DNA of 64,000 nt from Secundilactobacillus silagei JCM 19001 (GCF_002217945.1 NZ_BCMG01000011.1:54694-118693), one strand, 5' to 3'; positions 33,006 through 42,411 are shown, counted from the first letter of the stretch. Notes: generated by a model not told the origin, from the letters alone. Translations and numbers: made by a program.

Positions 33006-33608
33006 TTACTTCAGAACCTTAAACCGATCGTCATCAGCCATAAATTCTTTATCACCGGCTGGGGCTTCAATGGAGCCGAAGTCCATTTCGGCCCGTAACT
33101 TCCAGCTATCCGGAATGTTGAAGGCCGCTCTGACTTCATCGTCGATCAGCGGGTTGTAATGTTGCAGGTTAGCGCCCAGACCGTTTTCGGCTAACGCGGT
33201 CCAAACTGCAAACTGGGCGTTGCCTTGGCCCTGTTCTGACCAGTCATAGAAGTTATCAGCGTAAAGCGCAAAATCATTTTCAAATTGGTGCACGATGTTC
33301 ATGTCAGTAAAGTACATCACGGTACCATAAGCAGCCTTGAAGCCGTTGATCTTCTGCAACGTTTTTTGGTAAGCTTCTTCGGTCGGTACTTCGGACTTTA
33401 AGCGTTTAGCAACGATGTCCCATAACTTTTCGTGGCTGTCACCAAACAGGATCACGGCACGGGTGGTTTGGTTGTTAAATGAGGTCGGTGCCCATTTAAT
33501 GGTGTCTTTGATCAACGCTGCTAATTCATCTTGGCTAGCGGTCACGTTGCGGCCTAATGCGTAGATTGAGCGGCGGTTCTTGGCTAAATTTAATAGTTGT
33601 TCTTTCAT
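33006..33608 (-). CDS. Nitroreductase family protein
   Basis: A 200-residue FMN nitroreductase of the small hydroperoxide/Frm2-like subgroup: NRRSIYALGRN at the N-terminus, IKWAPTSFNNQTTRAV, and NGLGANLQHYNPLID. The ATG at 33608 follows GGAGGAGTTAATCAA; the open frame upstream is not coding. Such enzymes reduce nitro compounds or quinones with NAD(P)H. A palindrome resembling HxlR/YodB operators overlaps the promoter, which suggests control by quinone or oxidative stress. Confidence 0.9.
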   Translation of the reverse strand: MKEQLLNLAKNRRSIYALGRNVTASQDELAALIKDTIKWAPTSFNNQTTRAVILFGDSHEKLWDIVAKRLKSEVPTEEAYQKTLQKINGFKAAYGTVMYFTDMNIVHQFENDFALYADNFYDWSEQGQGNAQFAVWTALAENGLGANLQHYNPLIDDEVRAAFNIPDSWKLRAEMDFGSIEAPAGDKEFMADDDRFKVLK

Positions 33609-33659
33609 TTGATTAACTCCTCCAGTTATGTAAGCTAGTTGTTTTTGTTTACAAGAATT

Positions 33660-33688
33660 AGTATAACAGCTTACTTTTTGTAAGTAAA
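33660..33688 (-). promoter_or_regulatory. Nitroreductase promoter with palindromic operator
   Basis: On the minus strand: -35 TTTACT, 17-bp spacer, -10 TATACT. The palindrome TTACTTTTTGTAAGTAA (33671-33687) covers the -35 and spacer. It resembles HxlR/YodB-type sites of Bacillus, which control a nitroreductase there. Confidence 0.6.
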
Positions 33689-33774
33689 GCACAATGTTGA
33701 TTAAAAACCGGTTTGTTCTCTTACAGGCAGCATGCTAAACTGAGAGCATTGACTAATATGAAGGGCGTGACAAC

Positions 33775-34443
33775 ATGTTGCATCAACGAGCTGGCCGTCA
33801 ACTGCTCGGCCAGTACGGCTACTTTTGGGTTTTATGGTTTGTGATCCAGGTCTTTGTGAATGTACCAATTCTTAATTTAACCCGTGGCTGGACTCAGGAA
33901 TTACTAACGGATGCGGTTAAAACGCTGATTTGGCTCGGTGTGGGGTTATTTATGATTCACCATACAAAAAAGGACCAGTTCGCTATCGAACGGCCCTTTC
34001 AGGTGAATTTAAAGTTTAAACCACTTTATATCACGCTTTTAGTAATCGTGGTTTATATGCTAGTAACAGCGTTTATTCAACGTCATAGTGTCGGCATCGT
34101 GGCCACGTTTAAACCCACGATGCTGCTGCAGGATTTTTTGGTTGTCGGCATCTGTGAAGAAACGGTTTTTCGGGGCTATCTGCTGAATCGCTTGCGCAAG
34201 TTAGTCCCCTCAGAACAAACGGCATTGATCATCCAGGCCATTTTATTTGCTCTGATTCATTTACCGCGCTATCTGACCACGTATCCGGCACTTTCACCGC
34301 TCACGATCATCAGCCAGTTAGTCACCGTTGCGCTGCTTGGCTACCTATTCGGCTGGCTGTTTCTCAAGAGCCGCTCACTGTGGCCGGGAATCATCGTGCA
34401 CTCCGTCTGGGACCTATTGATCGTCCTTTTGATCGGCAGTTAA
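33775..34443 (+). CDS. CPBP family intramembrane metalloprotease
   Basis: A 222-residue membrane protein with six to seven helices and the CPBP (CAAX/Abi) motifs: EETVFRGYLL with the catalytic Glu-Glu and Arg, FALIHLPRY with the metal-binding His, and the C-terminal IVHSVWD. In lactic acid bacteria these often give bacteriocin self-immunity or process membrane proteins. No bacteriocin gene lies next to it. Its 3' end overlaps that of the convergent Nudix gene by 30 bases. Confidence 0.9.
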   Translation: MLHQRAGRQLLGQYGYFWVLWFVIQVFVNVPILNLTRGWTQELLTDAVKTLIWLGVGLFMIHHTKKDQFAIERPFQVNLKFKPLYITLLVIVVYMLVTAFIQRHSVGIVATFKPTMLLQDFLVVGICEETVFRGYLLNRLRKLVPSEQTALIIQAILFALIHLPRYLTTYPALSPLTIISQLVTVALLGYLFGWLFLKSRSLWPGIIVHSVWDLLIVLLIGS

Positions 34444-34899
34444 GTGTAATTGACCATTCATCACTGAAGACACCGCTGAAACGGTGTCTTTTTTTGTAAA
34501 AATGGCAAGCATTTCCATAAAGCTTTCAGCCGTATTTGTGGCGTTCAATGCCGTTAGCGGTAACCAGAAGATGCGGCCTTCATCGCCCTGTTTAATGGTA
34601 CCCGAAAAGTGACTGGTACGGTACAAGAACCCAATTTTTCGGTAATCGGCTTGCTGGTCGAACCATTCGACGCAGCCACAGGCTTCAAGCTGGCTGATTC
34701 GCAGCCCAGTTTCTTCAAAAACTTCACGAATAACGGCATCAGCCACGGGTTCACCAGGTTCAACGTGGCCACCAGGAAACGTGTGACCAAACTTCCATTT
34801 GATATCCGTTTTATCTTCAACTAAGACCTGCTTAGTTGCCGTATCGTAGATCATGCACATATTCACTAATTCAACGCGCTGCGTGCGATCCAGTCCCAT
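34414..34899 (-). CDS. Nudix hydrolase
   Basis: A 161-residue Nudix protein. The Nudix box begins GHVEPGEPVADAVIREV and continues FEETGL, matching G-x5-E-x7-R-E-U-x-E-E-x-G-U. It may hydrolyse oxidised or damaged nucleotides (MutT-like), but the substrate is not predictable. The start at 34899 follows AGGTGGTTAC. Its 3' end is convergent and overlapping with the CPBP gene. Confidence 0.9.
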   Translation of the reverse strand: MGLDRTQRVELVNMCMIYDTATKQVLVEDKTDIKWKFGHTFPGGHVEPGEPVADAVIREVFEETGLRISQLEACGCVEWFDQQADYRKIGFLYRTSHFSGTIKQGDEGRIFWLPLTALNATNTAESFMEMLAIFTKKDTVSAVSSVMNGQLHLTADQKDDQ

Positions 34900-34944
34900 G
34901 TAACCACCTCATTTAATTTAATAGTTTCATTATAAGGTAGTTGC

Positions 34945-36258
34945 TTATTTACGTAAATGAGCTGTTTGGCCCTTAAATTCAGTGGCGTAGAGTTTCATAT
35001 CACTTTGAGCTTTAGCCATGTCTGCGCTGAGCCCAATGGTGTAGTCAGCTTCTTCACCATGTTCACCAATGTCTAGGCCCAGAGCTTCTTCGTTGCGGTC
35101 GACCCGCATTGGCATGACGAGCTGGAGCGCTTTAATGAGAACAATACACATGATTGCCACAAAGAGAATGGTCAACGCCGTGGCGGCCAGCTGAACTAAA
35201 AACAGGTGTGCCCCGCCGCCATAGAACAAACCGTTTCCGGTTAAACTGCTGTTCACTGATTTGGTGGCAAATAAGCCGGTGGCAATACTGCCGATAATGC
35301 CGCTGACCCCGTGACAGCCAAAGGCATCTAGCGCGTCATCTACGCCGATACGGTCCTTTAAAACGTTCACAAAGAAATAACTGCTGCAAGTGGCAATCAG
35401 CGCAATCCAGAAGGCACCGGCGATGGTCACATAACCGGCTCCCGGTGTAATCCCAACTAACCCACACAACGTCCCGGTACAGACACCGACCAAGGTTGGC
35501 TTGCCTTTAGTGAAGATGTCCAGAAACATCCAGACGACCATGGCCGTAGCGGTGGCTACCGTTGTGGTTAAGGTTGCTTGAATCGCCACGTTGTTAACGC
35601 CCAGTGCTGACCCCGCGTTAAAGCCGTACCAGCCGATCCACAGAATCGTGGTCCCCAGTAAGACCCACGGTAAATTATAGTGGGTGTGCGGAATATCGCC
35701 GAACTTGATGCGTTTACCAAGAAAGGCTGATAACACGAACGCCGTGACACCAGCATTAATATGGACCACGGTCCCACCAGCAAAATCAACGGTTCCTAAT
35801 TTAGCTAGAAGTCCAGAGGGGCTCCAAACCATGTGCACCATCGGGTAGTAAATGAAGATGGACCAAACGACTAAAAAGGTTAGCAGAAATTTAAACCGGA
35901 TCCGCCCGACCACGGCGCCTACGAACAAAGCGGGGGTAATAATGGCGAACATCATTTGAAATAATGAGTAAAGACTAGTTGGAATATGAGTGCTAGTTAA
36001 CGTATTTAAATTTAAGTGACTCATGAACGGATGCGCAAAGCTGCCAAAAACACCGCCATGATCACCCACAAATGACAAAGAATATCCAATTAAGATCCAT
36101 AACATAATGGCAACACCGGTCATAACAAAGACTGACAGCATCGTATTGACAACGTTTCGCTTTGACACCAGACCACCATAGAAAAAGGCTAACCCAGGTG
36201 TCATGAACAAGACTAGGATACTAGCTAGAACCATGAACGAGACGTTAACGAGACTCAT
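34945..36258 (-). CDS. amtB: Ammonium transporter
   Basis: A 437-residue Amt/MEP protein with about 11 membrane helices. Conserved stretches are GLAFFYGGLVSKRNVVNTM at the N-terminus, DFAGGTVVHINAG, WIGWYGFNAGSAL, and DALDAFGCHGVSGIIGSI with the pore His region. It conducts ammonium. It is solitary: no glnB/glnK gene follows, as is usual in many bacteria, so PII control may come from elsewhere or be absent. A perfect GlnR box lies upstream. Confidence 0.95.
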   Translation of the reverse strand: MSLVNVSFMVLASILVLFMTPGLAFFYGGLVSKRNVVNTMLSVFVMTGVAIMLWILIGYSLSFVGDHGGVFGSFAHPFMSHLNLNTLTSTHIPTSLYSLFQMMFAIITPALFVGAVVGRIRFKFLLTFLVVWSIFIYYPMVHMVWSPSGLLAKLGTVDFAGGTVVHINAGVTAFVLSAFLGKRIKFGDIPHTHYNLPWVLLGTTILWIGWYGFNAGSALGVNNVAIQATLTTTVATATAMVVWMFLDIFTKGKPTLVGVCTGTLCGLVGITPGAGYVTIAGAFWIALIATCSSYFFVNVLKDRIGVDDALDAFGCHGVSGIIGSIATGLFATKSVNSSLTGNGLFYGGGAHLFLVQLAATALTILFVAIMCIVLIKALQLVMPMRVDRNEEALGLDIGEHGEEADYTIGLSADMAKAQSDMKLYATEFKGQTAHLRK

Positions 36259-36281
36259 AGAATCACTTCTCTCTTTTATTA

Positions 36282-36298
36282 TGTTATGAATACTAACA
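36282..36298. promoter_or_regulatory. GlnR operator upstream of amtB
   Basis: TGTTA-N7-TAACA is a perfect match to the GlnR/TnrA consensus TGTNA-N7-TNACA. It is centred about 31 bases upstream of the amtB ATG, so repression during nitrogen sufficiency is expected. Confidence 0.85.
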
Positions 36299-36463
36299 TG
36301 CTTTTAAACGCTATTCCAGCAGTATTTTGCTGATGTCAGCTCAAAAAAATTAATAGTTTACCAGTAAACAGCGTCGACTATACATGAGGATAGCATTAAA
36401 TTTTTTTAATATTTTTCATAGTGATGTGAGCTTTTAATACGTTGAAAGATCATAAGTAGCAAA

Positions 36464-36497
36464 AAAGCAGCAGCCGACATGATTCGGCTACTGCTTT
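36464..36497 (-). terminator. Terminator of the THUMP methyltransferase gene
   Basis: 14-base arms AAAGCAGCAGCCGA and TCGGCTACTGCTTT (one mismatch, G-U on the minus strand) with a 6-base loop, followed by T residues on the minus strand. Confidence 0.85.
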
Positions 36498-36511
36498 AGT
36501 ATTAGATACAG

Positions 36512-37648
36512 TTAGTTTTTACGGTGACTAGCCCAGAATTGGAAGTAGTCCGTTCTTAGCGCCCCGTTATAGAGCTTCCGGCGCTTAGTGGCTTTTTGGC
36601 CGTAGAAGGTTTCAAATTCGAGGTCAGCTGTCAAAATATATTTTGACCAAGTTGTCAGCGGTTTGAAGACGTGTCCCATTTGTTCGTATAACTTCCGGAC
36701 ACTCTTTTGATCGCCCATTCGTTTCCCATATGGTGGGTTCACGATGATCACGCCGTCTTCCTTATCGGTCTTGAAATCTTTGACCGCCACTTGCTTAAAG
36801 GTGATATCGTGCAGTACGCCAGCGCCATTAGCGTTGAGCTTAGCGATATCGATCATTGAACCATCAATATCACAGCCAGTAATATCAACTACGTCATCGT
36901 TTTGCTTCGTCTTAGCTTCTTCTTTAAGCTCATTGGAAGCCTTTAGATTATCAGGATGCCAGTTCTCACATGAAAAATGACGGTTGATCCCTGGCGCAAT
37001 ATTACGTGCCATGAGGGCTGCTTCGATAGGTAACGTCCCAGAACCGCACATCGGGTCAACAAACGGCATATCGGTATGCCAGTTCGTCAGCATGATCAGG
37101 GCAGCCGCAAAGTTTTCCTTTAACGGTGCTTCACCTTTTTCCTGACGGTAGCCCCGTTTAAATAAACTGTCACCAGTGGTATCAAGGGTTAAGGTCGCTT
37201 CATCCTTATTCAGCGCAATTTCTAGTGAGAATAGCGCGCCCGTTTCTGGGAAGCGGCTCTTGCGGTGATAGGCACCGGCCATTTGATTAACGATCGCCTT
37301 TTTAGTGACCGCTTGAATATCGGGGACACTAAAAAGTTTGGAATTTTTTGATCGGCCGTTCACCGGAAATTTAGCATCCATTGGGAGTAATTGATCCCAA
37401 TCCATGGCCGTTACCGTGTCAAAAATATCATCGAAGGTCGTTGCCTTAAACGTCTTTAAAATAATTTTGATGCGGTCTGCCGAACGCAGCCAAATATTGG
37501 CCCGCAAAATATCGGTCATATCACCTTCAAAATAGATCCGGCCATTATCGACACGCACCTTGTATCCTAAATCCCGTAATTCTTGACCCGCTAACGCTTC
37601 AAGTCCACTGGCGGTTGCTGCATACAGTTGAAATTGTTGTTTTGCCAT
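36512..37648 (-). CDS. THUMP-domain class I methyltransferase (RlmL-like, YpsC)
   Basis: A 378-residue RNA methyltransferase. An N-terminal ferredoxin-like/THUMP domain (about 1-165) precedes a Rossmann methyltransferase. PFVDPMCGSGTLPIEAAL is the SAM motif, and IIVNPPYGKRMG is the N-P-P-Y catalytic motif of N2-methylguanosine enzymes. It corresponds to Bacillus YpsC, thought to methylate 23S rRNA. It lies directly after rnpB, as in Bacillus. Confidence 0.92.
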   Translation of the reverse strand: MAKQQFQLYAATASGLEALAGQELRDLGYKVRVDNGRIYFEGDMTDILRANIWLRSADRIKIILKTFKATTFDDIFDTVTAMDWDQLLPMDAKFPVNGRSKNSKLFSVPDIQAVTKKAIVNQMAGAYHRKSRFPETGALFSLEIALNKDEATLTLDTTGDSLFKRGYRQEKGEAPLKENFAAALIMLTNWHTDMPFVDPMCGSGTLPIEAALMARNIAPGINRHFSCENWHPDNLKASNELKEEAKTKQNDDVVDITGCDIDGSMIDIAKLNANGAGVLHDITFKQVAVKDFKTDKEDGVIIVNPPYGKRMGDQKSVRKLYEQMGHVFKPLTTWSKYILTADLEFETFYGQKATKRRKLYNGALRTDYFQFWASHRKN

Positions 37649-37697
37649 GATTTGCCTCTTTCTTTTATGGTGAGTGGCCGTTTAAGTGCAAAAAAAA

Positions 37698-37717
37698 GGT
37701 GAGAGTCGCCTCTCACC
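37698..37717 (-). terminator. RNase P RNA terminator
   Basis: GGTGAGA pairs with TCTCACC across a 6-base loop; eight T residues follow on the minus strand. Confidence 0.9.
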
Positions 37718-37724
37718 AATCCTG

Positions 37725-38121
37725 AACTGTAAATCTCTATAAGCCATGTTCCGTACTTTACTAGATGTCAGGGACAGTCTAATAAAGCGGTAATCATCTA
37801 TCTCGAGAGTTAAAAACTCTCCCCCCACATTTAGTTCATTTCCAGATGTGAAGCTCCCCTACCATAGTTTGGGTTGCCCGCTCGAGGGGTTTACCAACGT
37901 TCCACCGCATCAGTTTTCCAATACGTCATCGTCGCTGTGGCACTTTTCAGGGATATTAACGCATAGCCGAAACCTTAGCGCGTTTTCCCGCCGTAACTTC
38001 TTGCGAAGTCCCCCGGCTTATTTTTTCACCGAGCACGAACACTACAAGCATCTCAGCTTGTGCGAGCATGGACTTTCCTCAGCCGACATAAGCCGGCCGC
38101 GATTACCCGAGATTTACAAGT
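37725..38121 (-). ncRNA. rnpB: RNase P RNA, class B (Bacillus type)
   Basis: About 397 nt. The universal core words are visible on the minus strand: GAGGAAAGTCCATGCTCGC near the 5' end and GGAACATGGCTTATAG near the 3' end. The terminal P1 helix pairs CTTGTAAATCTC with GAGATTTACAG, fixing the ends to within a few bases. Class B elements such as the long internal hairpins GGGGGGAGAGTT...AACTCTC support the Firmicutes type. It lies only 13 bases after gpsB. Confidence 0.96.
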
Positions 38122-38134
38122 TACTATCAAATTG

Positions 38135-38482
38135 TTAAAGACGGTGTGATGTGTTAGCACCACTGTCTATTTGAGAACCAAACACGTGACGTTCCAAGTT
38201 AGAAAGACGCTTCAAAATATCCATGTTAGTCACATTGGTAGCTGGCTGGCTCGGTTGAGCCGTTGTTGTGCCACCGACAGATAATTGTTTCGTCAATTCA
38301 TCAACCTTTGCACGCAGACGCTCGTTCTCGTCTTGGAGGTGCTGATTTTCCTTCGTGAATGCTTCATAGTCCTTAATCACATTGTCTAAAAAGCTGTCAA
38401 CGTCAGCAGGATCATAGCCCCGCATCTTCTGACGGAATTCTTTTTGAAGGATGTCTTTTGGATTATAATTAATGGTTGCCAT
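38135..38482 (-). CDS. gpsB: Cell-division regulator GpsB
   Basis: A 115-residue DivIVA-family protein. The N-terminal membrane-binding domain contains [24 protein letters not shown], followed by a coiled coil ([18 protein letters not shown]). The C-terminal helical domain is [16 protein letters not shown]. GpsB switches peptidoglycan synthesis between wall and septum and binds PBP1 N-termini; ponA lies nearby. The order ypsA-gpsB-rnpB-ypsC is that of Bacillus. Confidence 0.95.
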   Translation of the reverse strand: MATINYNPKDILQKEFRQKMRGYDPADVDSFLDNVIKDYEAFTKENQHLQDENERLRAKVDELTKQLSVGGTTTAQPSQPATNVTNMDILKRLSNLERHVFGSQIDSGANTSHRL

Positions 38483-38534
38483 TTAAATACACCTCATCAT
38501 TTTTCAACACCAACATTTAAGATGTTATCAAATT

Positions 38535-39116
38535 TTAGTTTGAATTGAAACCCTTTTTTGAATTTTCTTTTGAATTTTCTGCAAATTCGTACGAAAACTC
38601 CTGTAATTGATCGAAATCAACGAGTTGCAGCGGATAATCATGCTCATCTTGCCATTTCACAATTGCATTATAATCGTACCTCGATTTGCCTTCGTTGTCT
38701 ACATCGTATACTAATATTGCGCCATCGGTGTGCGTTAACATGAATTCTTGATAATTTCTTAATTGTTGCGGCGACGAATAATCGTGGTTGCTGACACTGG
38801 CATGAAAGTCAACCTGTGAGATCAACGTGGCTAATTTGGCTTGATTATCCGGTTTCCAATTGTTACCAAAGTGGGTAAAGGGCGTCATCATGGCAACCTG
38901 AAGTTCCGGATAATCTTTTTTTAACGCCATACCGACCTGGGCTGCCCACTGTTCGATCCCCATTTGACCACCCGTGATCAGCCAGTTCGTGCCGTCTTCA
39001 ACGGCCTGTATCATGAGCCGTTTCAAAGCGTATTGCAAAACTAAAAACTTAGGTTCTTTTTCAGAAAAAACACCTAATTCATAGGCGCGATAACCTGTTA
39101 TCCACACACGTTGCAT
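38535..39116 (-). CDS. YpsA family protein (DUF1273, SLOG fold)
   Basis: A 193-residue SLOG/LOG-like Rossmann protein. WITGYRAYELGVF at the start and LITGGQMGIEQWAAQVG are the family hallmarks. Bacillus YpsA affects cell division when overproduced; the ligand is unknown but may be a nucleotide sugar such as ADP-ribose. It is followed by gpsB in the same direction. Confidence 0.92.
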   Translation of the reverse strand: MQRVWITGYRAYELGVFSEKEPKFLVLQYALKRLMIQAVEDGTNWLITGGQMGIEQWAAQVGMALKKDYPELQVAMMTPFTHFGNNWKPDNQAKLATLISQVDFHASVSNHDYSSPQQLRNYQEFMLTHTDGAILVYDVDNEGKSRYDYNAIVKWQDEHDYPLQLVDFDQLQEFSYEFAENSKENSKKGFNSN

Positions 39117-39305
39117 ACCTCTAAATCCCCTTTTGTGGTATCATTTCAACCATGAGTATGATGTAAGAACTGATTTTCTTACATCATCCTTAATTTAATA
39201 GTTTCATATTCCAGTTTTTATTCACTAGCCAACTTGGTATAATAACCCTAACTGGGTATGCACTTTTTTTCAATATTTTACGATAGAAAAGAGATGATCC
39301 AGCTA

Positions 39306-39911
39306 GTGACAATTCATTATCCTAACGGGACACAATACCGACCGCAACCGGTCAATCAGCCTGAGCATGCCAAATCTGCCTTAGTCAAACATGGTGGCCG
39401 TGGCATGACGTTAGAACAGGAAATAAACGAAAGTAATCAATATTATCTTGCTCACGACATCGCAGTTATTCATAAGAAACCGACTCCTATTCAAATCGTC
39501 AAGGTTGATTACCCTAAGCGGAGTGCCGCAGTGATTCGAGAAGCTTACTTTCGACGGCCCTCTACTACTGATTATAACGGAATTTATCGCGGCCGGTATA
39601 TCGATTTTGATGCCAAAGAAACCAAGGAAAAGACCCGTTTTCCATTGGATAATTTTCATCAGCATCAAGTTGAACATATGCGTAGTTGTTTAAAACAAGG
39701 CGGAATTTGTTTTGGTTTGATTAAATTTGTCACACTTGATCAATTATATTTATTGAAGGCAACTGATTTAATCAACTATTGGGATGCGCAAGGTAGTGCG
39801 AAGGGTCGAAAATCGATTCCACTCACCGCGTTTCAAACACTGGCCATTCCAATTAAATATTCACTCAACCCCACCATCGCTTATCTTGATGCGGTTGATC
39901 AACTCATCTAA
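39306..39911 (+). CDS. recU: Holliday junction resolvase RecU
   Basis: About 201 residues. TIHYPNGTQYRP and KHGGRGMTLEQEINESNQYY open the protein. Catalytic acidic residues lie in TDYNGIYRGRYIDFDAKET, with FPLDNFHQHQVEHM after it. RecU cleaves Holliday junctions and modulates RecA. The GTG at 39306 gives the family's MTIHYPNG-like start with AAAGAG 12 bases upstream; ATG 39294 is possible but would leave no ribosome binding spacing. It is in an operon with ponA. Confidence 0.93.
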   Translation: MTIHYPNGTQYRPQPVNQPEHAKSALVKHGGRGMTLEQEINESNQYYLAHDIAVIHKKPTPIQIVKVDYPKRSAAVIREAYFRRPSTTDYNGIYRGRYIDFDAKETKEKTRFPLDNFHQHQVEHMRSCLKQGGICFGLIKFVTLDQLYLLKATDLINYWDAQGSAKGRKSIPLTAFQTLAIPIKYSLNPTIAYLDAVDQLI

Positions 39912-39935
39912 CGCCTTAATCAAAGGAGTCTATTT

Positions 39936-42308
39936 ATGTCAAGTAATCAATCCGATCCACAACCGACCCGTTCAGAACTGCGAACGAAACGAAAGGGCAG
40001 TTCTAATAATGGTCACCACTATATACGGCGGATAATTAAATGGGTGATCGGCCTTTTCTTAGCGGCCATCCTAGTAGGTGCCGTTGTGTTCTTCTACTAT
40101 GCACAGGGGGCACCGGACATCTCGCAGTCCTCACTGAAAAGTGACACCTCTACTAAGGTCTACGATGCTAATAACAACGTCATTTCAAGGTTAGGCGCCC
40201 AAAACCGTGATTACGTTAAGTCGAAACACATCCCTTCACAGTTAAAGGGAGCCGTTGTTTCCATTGAAGACCGGCGTTTCTATAAAAACCATGGTGTTGA
40301 CCCCATTCGGATCATCAGTGCGGCAATGCATAACGTCACTGGTTCTTCACTGGGACTTCAAGGTGGTAGTACGCTGACGCAGCAACTCGTTAAGTTGTCC
40401 GTCTTTTCAACCGCTAAGTCTGACCAAACTTTGAAACGTAAATCGCAGGAAGCCTGGTTGGCAATTAAAGTTGACCAGAAGTATAGCAAACAGCAGATCC
40501 TTGAATTTTACATTAATAAAGTTTACATGGGTAATGGTGTCTATGGGATGCAGACTGCTGCTCACTACTACTATGGTAAATCACTGTCTAAGCTGAATTT
40601 ACAGCAGTTGGCCATGCTAGCTGGGATGCCGCAAAGCCCGACTAACTATGATCCAATTCATCACCCTCAATATGCGAAATATCGGCGTGATCAAGTGCTG
40701 ACTGCCATGGTTGCTAATAAGCAAATTACGGCTAGTCAAGCAGCCACTGCTAAAGCTACGAGTGTTCAGACCGGCTTAGCAACAACTCACCCAGTAAGTA
40801 CGATTAATTTGACTAATCAAAAATACATCGACGCTTACCTCAAACAGGTTTATGCCGAACTGAAAAGCGACGGATATAATACCAATACGGATGGATTGCG
40901 AGTCTACACCAACCTTGATATGGCTGCTCAAAAGCACCTTTATAACATTGCTAATAGTAATAATTACGTGGCTTACCCAAGCAATAAGTTCCAAGTGGGT
41001 GCCACGATGGTCAATCCACATAATGGTCGCGTGGTCGCGATGCTGGGTGGCCGTAAAACTGGTAAGGTGACTTTCGGACTTAATCGCGCGGTTCAAACTG
41101 ACCGTTCCAGTGGGTCAACAGCTAAACCAATCGCTGATTACGGGCCAGCCATTCAGTACCTGAAATACCCGACGTATCAGCCGGTTCAAGATACGCAGTA
41201 CTACTATCCAGGATCTAACCGCCAGTTAAATGACTTTGATAATAAGCATGAAGGCACGATCACCATGCGTAAAGCCCTGGTTGAATCACGAAACATTCCA
41301 GCGGTAAGAACGTTAGAGGCGGTTGGTATCAATCGAGCCACCAATTTCTTAGGTAACCTGGGCATGACGTTTAATGATAAGTTGACGCTTCAAAATGGGA
41401 TTGGCCTTTACATTTCCACGGAACAGGAAGCTGCCGCCTACGCTGCTTTCGCTAATGGCGGTACCTATTACAAGCCGCACTTGCTTAATCGTGTAGTGAC
41501 CGCCGATGGTAAATCACATTCCTATGGGGCTAAGGGCACCCGGGCAATGTCACCCGCTACGGCGTTTATGATTACGGATATGCTAAAGGGTGTCATGACC
41601 AGCACGAATGGCTCTGGTACCGCAGCCAACATCTCTGGTCTGTACCAAGCCGGTAAGACTGGAACCACTGCTTATCCTGATGATTATGCATCACAAGTTC
41701 CTGCTGATGCAGCGATGGATTCCTGGTTCACTGGTTACACCAAGAATTACTCACTTTCAATATGGACTGGCTACGATAAACAGTTCCAGACTGGTCACTA
41801 CATTCCTGAAGCGCAAACCAGAATCGCACAAGAGATCTATCGTTCTGAAATGAGCTACGTTCAGCAAAATGCAAGTAATACTGACTGGACTGCCCCATCG
41901 GACGTAGTTGCTACGAAGCGTGGTAATTCAACTGAGTATTACGTTGCTGGGTATCCTGGCGATGCGTCGACCCCAACTAACGATGGGAATAGCAGCAGTA
42001 CCAATACCAACGATACAACCGGTAATAACCAAGCCAACACCAATAACTCATCCAGACCGACGACTTCAAGTGAACGGCCAAGCACCTCTACTGAACAACG
42101 TCCAAGTGGTGGTAACGGTGGTAATGGCAACGGCAATGGCGGTGGAAATGATAACGATAATAATTCGCGAAACACTAATTCCGCTTCTACTGAAAGTTCC
42201 CGAACCGGTAACAACAATAATAACGACAGTAATAGTAATAGCACCACTGCTAATTCCAATGCTAGTTCTGGCAGGTCAAGCACATCAGCACCCAGGGCTG
42301 GTCAATAA
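39936..42308 (+). CDS. ponA: Class A penicillin-binding protein 1A
   Basis: A 790-residue bifunctional peptidoglycan synthase. A cytoplasmic tail and membrane helix (about 33-54) precede the GT51 glycosyltransferase (VSIEDRRFYKNHGVD, GGSTLTQQLVK, QQILEFYINKVYMGN). The transpeptidase has the S-x-x-K as SSGSTAKP, S-x-N as ESRNIPA, and KTGTTAYP. The C-terminal 110 residues are low-complexity Ser/Thr/Asn/Gly, a wall-spanning tail. AAAGGAGTCTATTT precedes the ATG. Confidence 0.95.
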   Translation: MSSNQSDPQPTRSELRTKRKGSSNNGHHYIRRIIKWVIGLFLAAILVGAVVFFYYAQGAPDISQSSLKSDTSTKVYDANNNVISRLGAQNRDYVKSKHIPSQLKGAVVSIEDRRFYKNHGVDPIRIISAAMHNVTGSSLGLQGGSTLTQQLVKLSVFSTAKSDQTLKRKSQEAWLAIKVDQKYSKQQILEFYINKVYMGNGVYGMQTAAHYYYGKSLSKLNLQQLAMLAGMPQSPTNYDPIHHPQYAKYRRDQVLTAMVANKQITASQAATAKATSVQTGLATTHPVSTINLTNQKYIDAYLKQVYAELKSDGYNTNTDGLRVYTNLDMAAQKHLYNIANSNNYVAYPSNKFQVGATMVNPHNGRVVAMLGGRKTGKVTFGLNRAVQTDRSSGSTAKPIADYGPAIQYLKYPTYQPVQDTQYYYPGSNRQLNDFDNKHEGTITMRKALVESRNIPAVRTLEAVGINRATNFLGNLGMTFNDKLTLQNGIGLYISTEQEAAAYAAFANGGTYYKPHLLNRVVTADGKSHSYGAKGTRAMSPATAFMITDMLKGVMTSTNGSGTAANISGLYQAGKTGTTAYPDDYASQVPADAAMDSWFTGYTKNYSLSIWTGYDKQFQTGHYIPEAQTRIAQEIYRSEMSYVQQNASNTDWTAPSDVVATKRGNSTEYYVAGYPGDASTPTNDGNSSSTNTNDTTGNNQANTNNSSRPTTSSERPSTSTEQRPSGGNGGNGNGNGGGNDNDNNSRNTNSASTESSRTGNNNNNDSNSNSTTANSNASSGRSSTSAPRAGQ

Positions 42309-42319
42309 ACAAGCAACTA

Positions 42320-42369
42320 AAAAAGTTCTGGTATTAATCAATGAAAATTGGTTAATACCAGAACTTTTT
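42320..42369 (+). terminator. Terminator of recU-ponA
   Basis: AAAAAGTTCTGGTATTAA and TTAATACCAGAACTTTTT form a long stem with a 14-base loop. It is useful in both directions. Confidence 0.9.
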
Positions 42370-42411
42370 GTTTTTCGAGACAATATGAAATATCACCATC
42401 AACGCGATTGA

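Noticed and set aside
36299..36463. Riboswitch upstream of amtB
   Set aside because: The leader is too short between the GlnR box and the start, and the remaining AT-rich stretch shows no conserved aptamer-like structure.
41939..42283. Antisense Leu-rich ORF over the ponA tail
   Set aside because: It is a by-product of the low-complexity Asn/Thr/Ser/Gly tail read on the other strand; no ribosome binding site or independent evidence.
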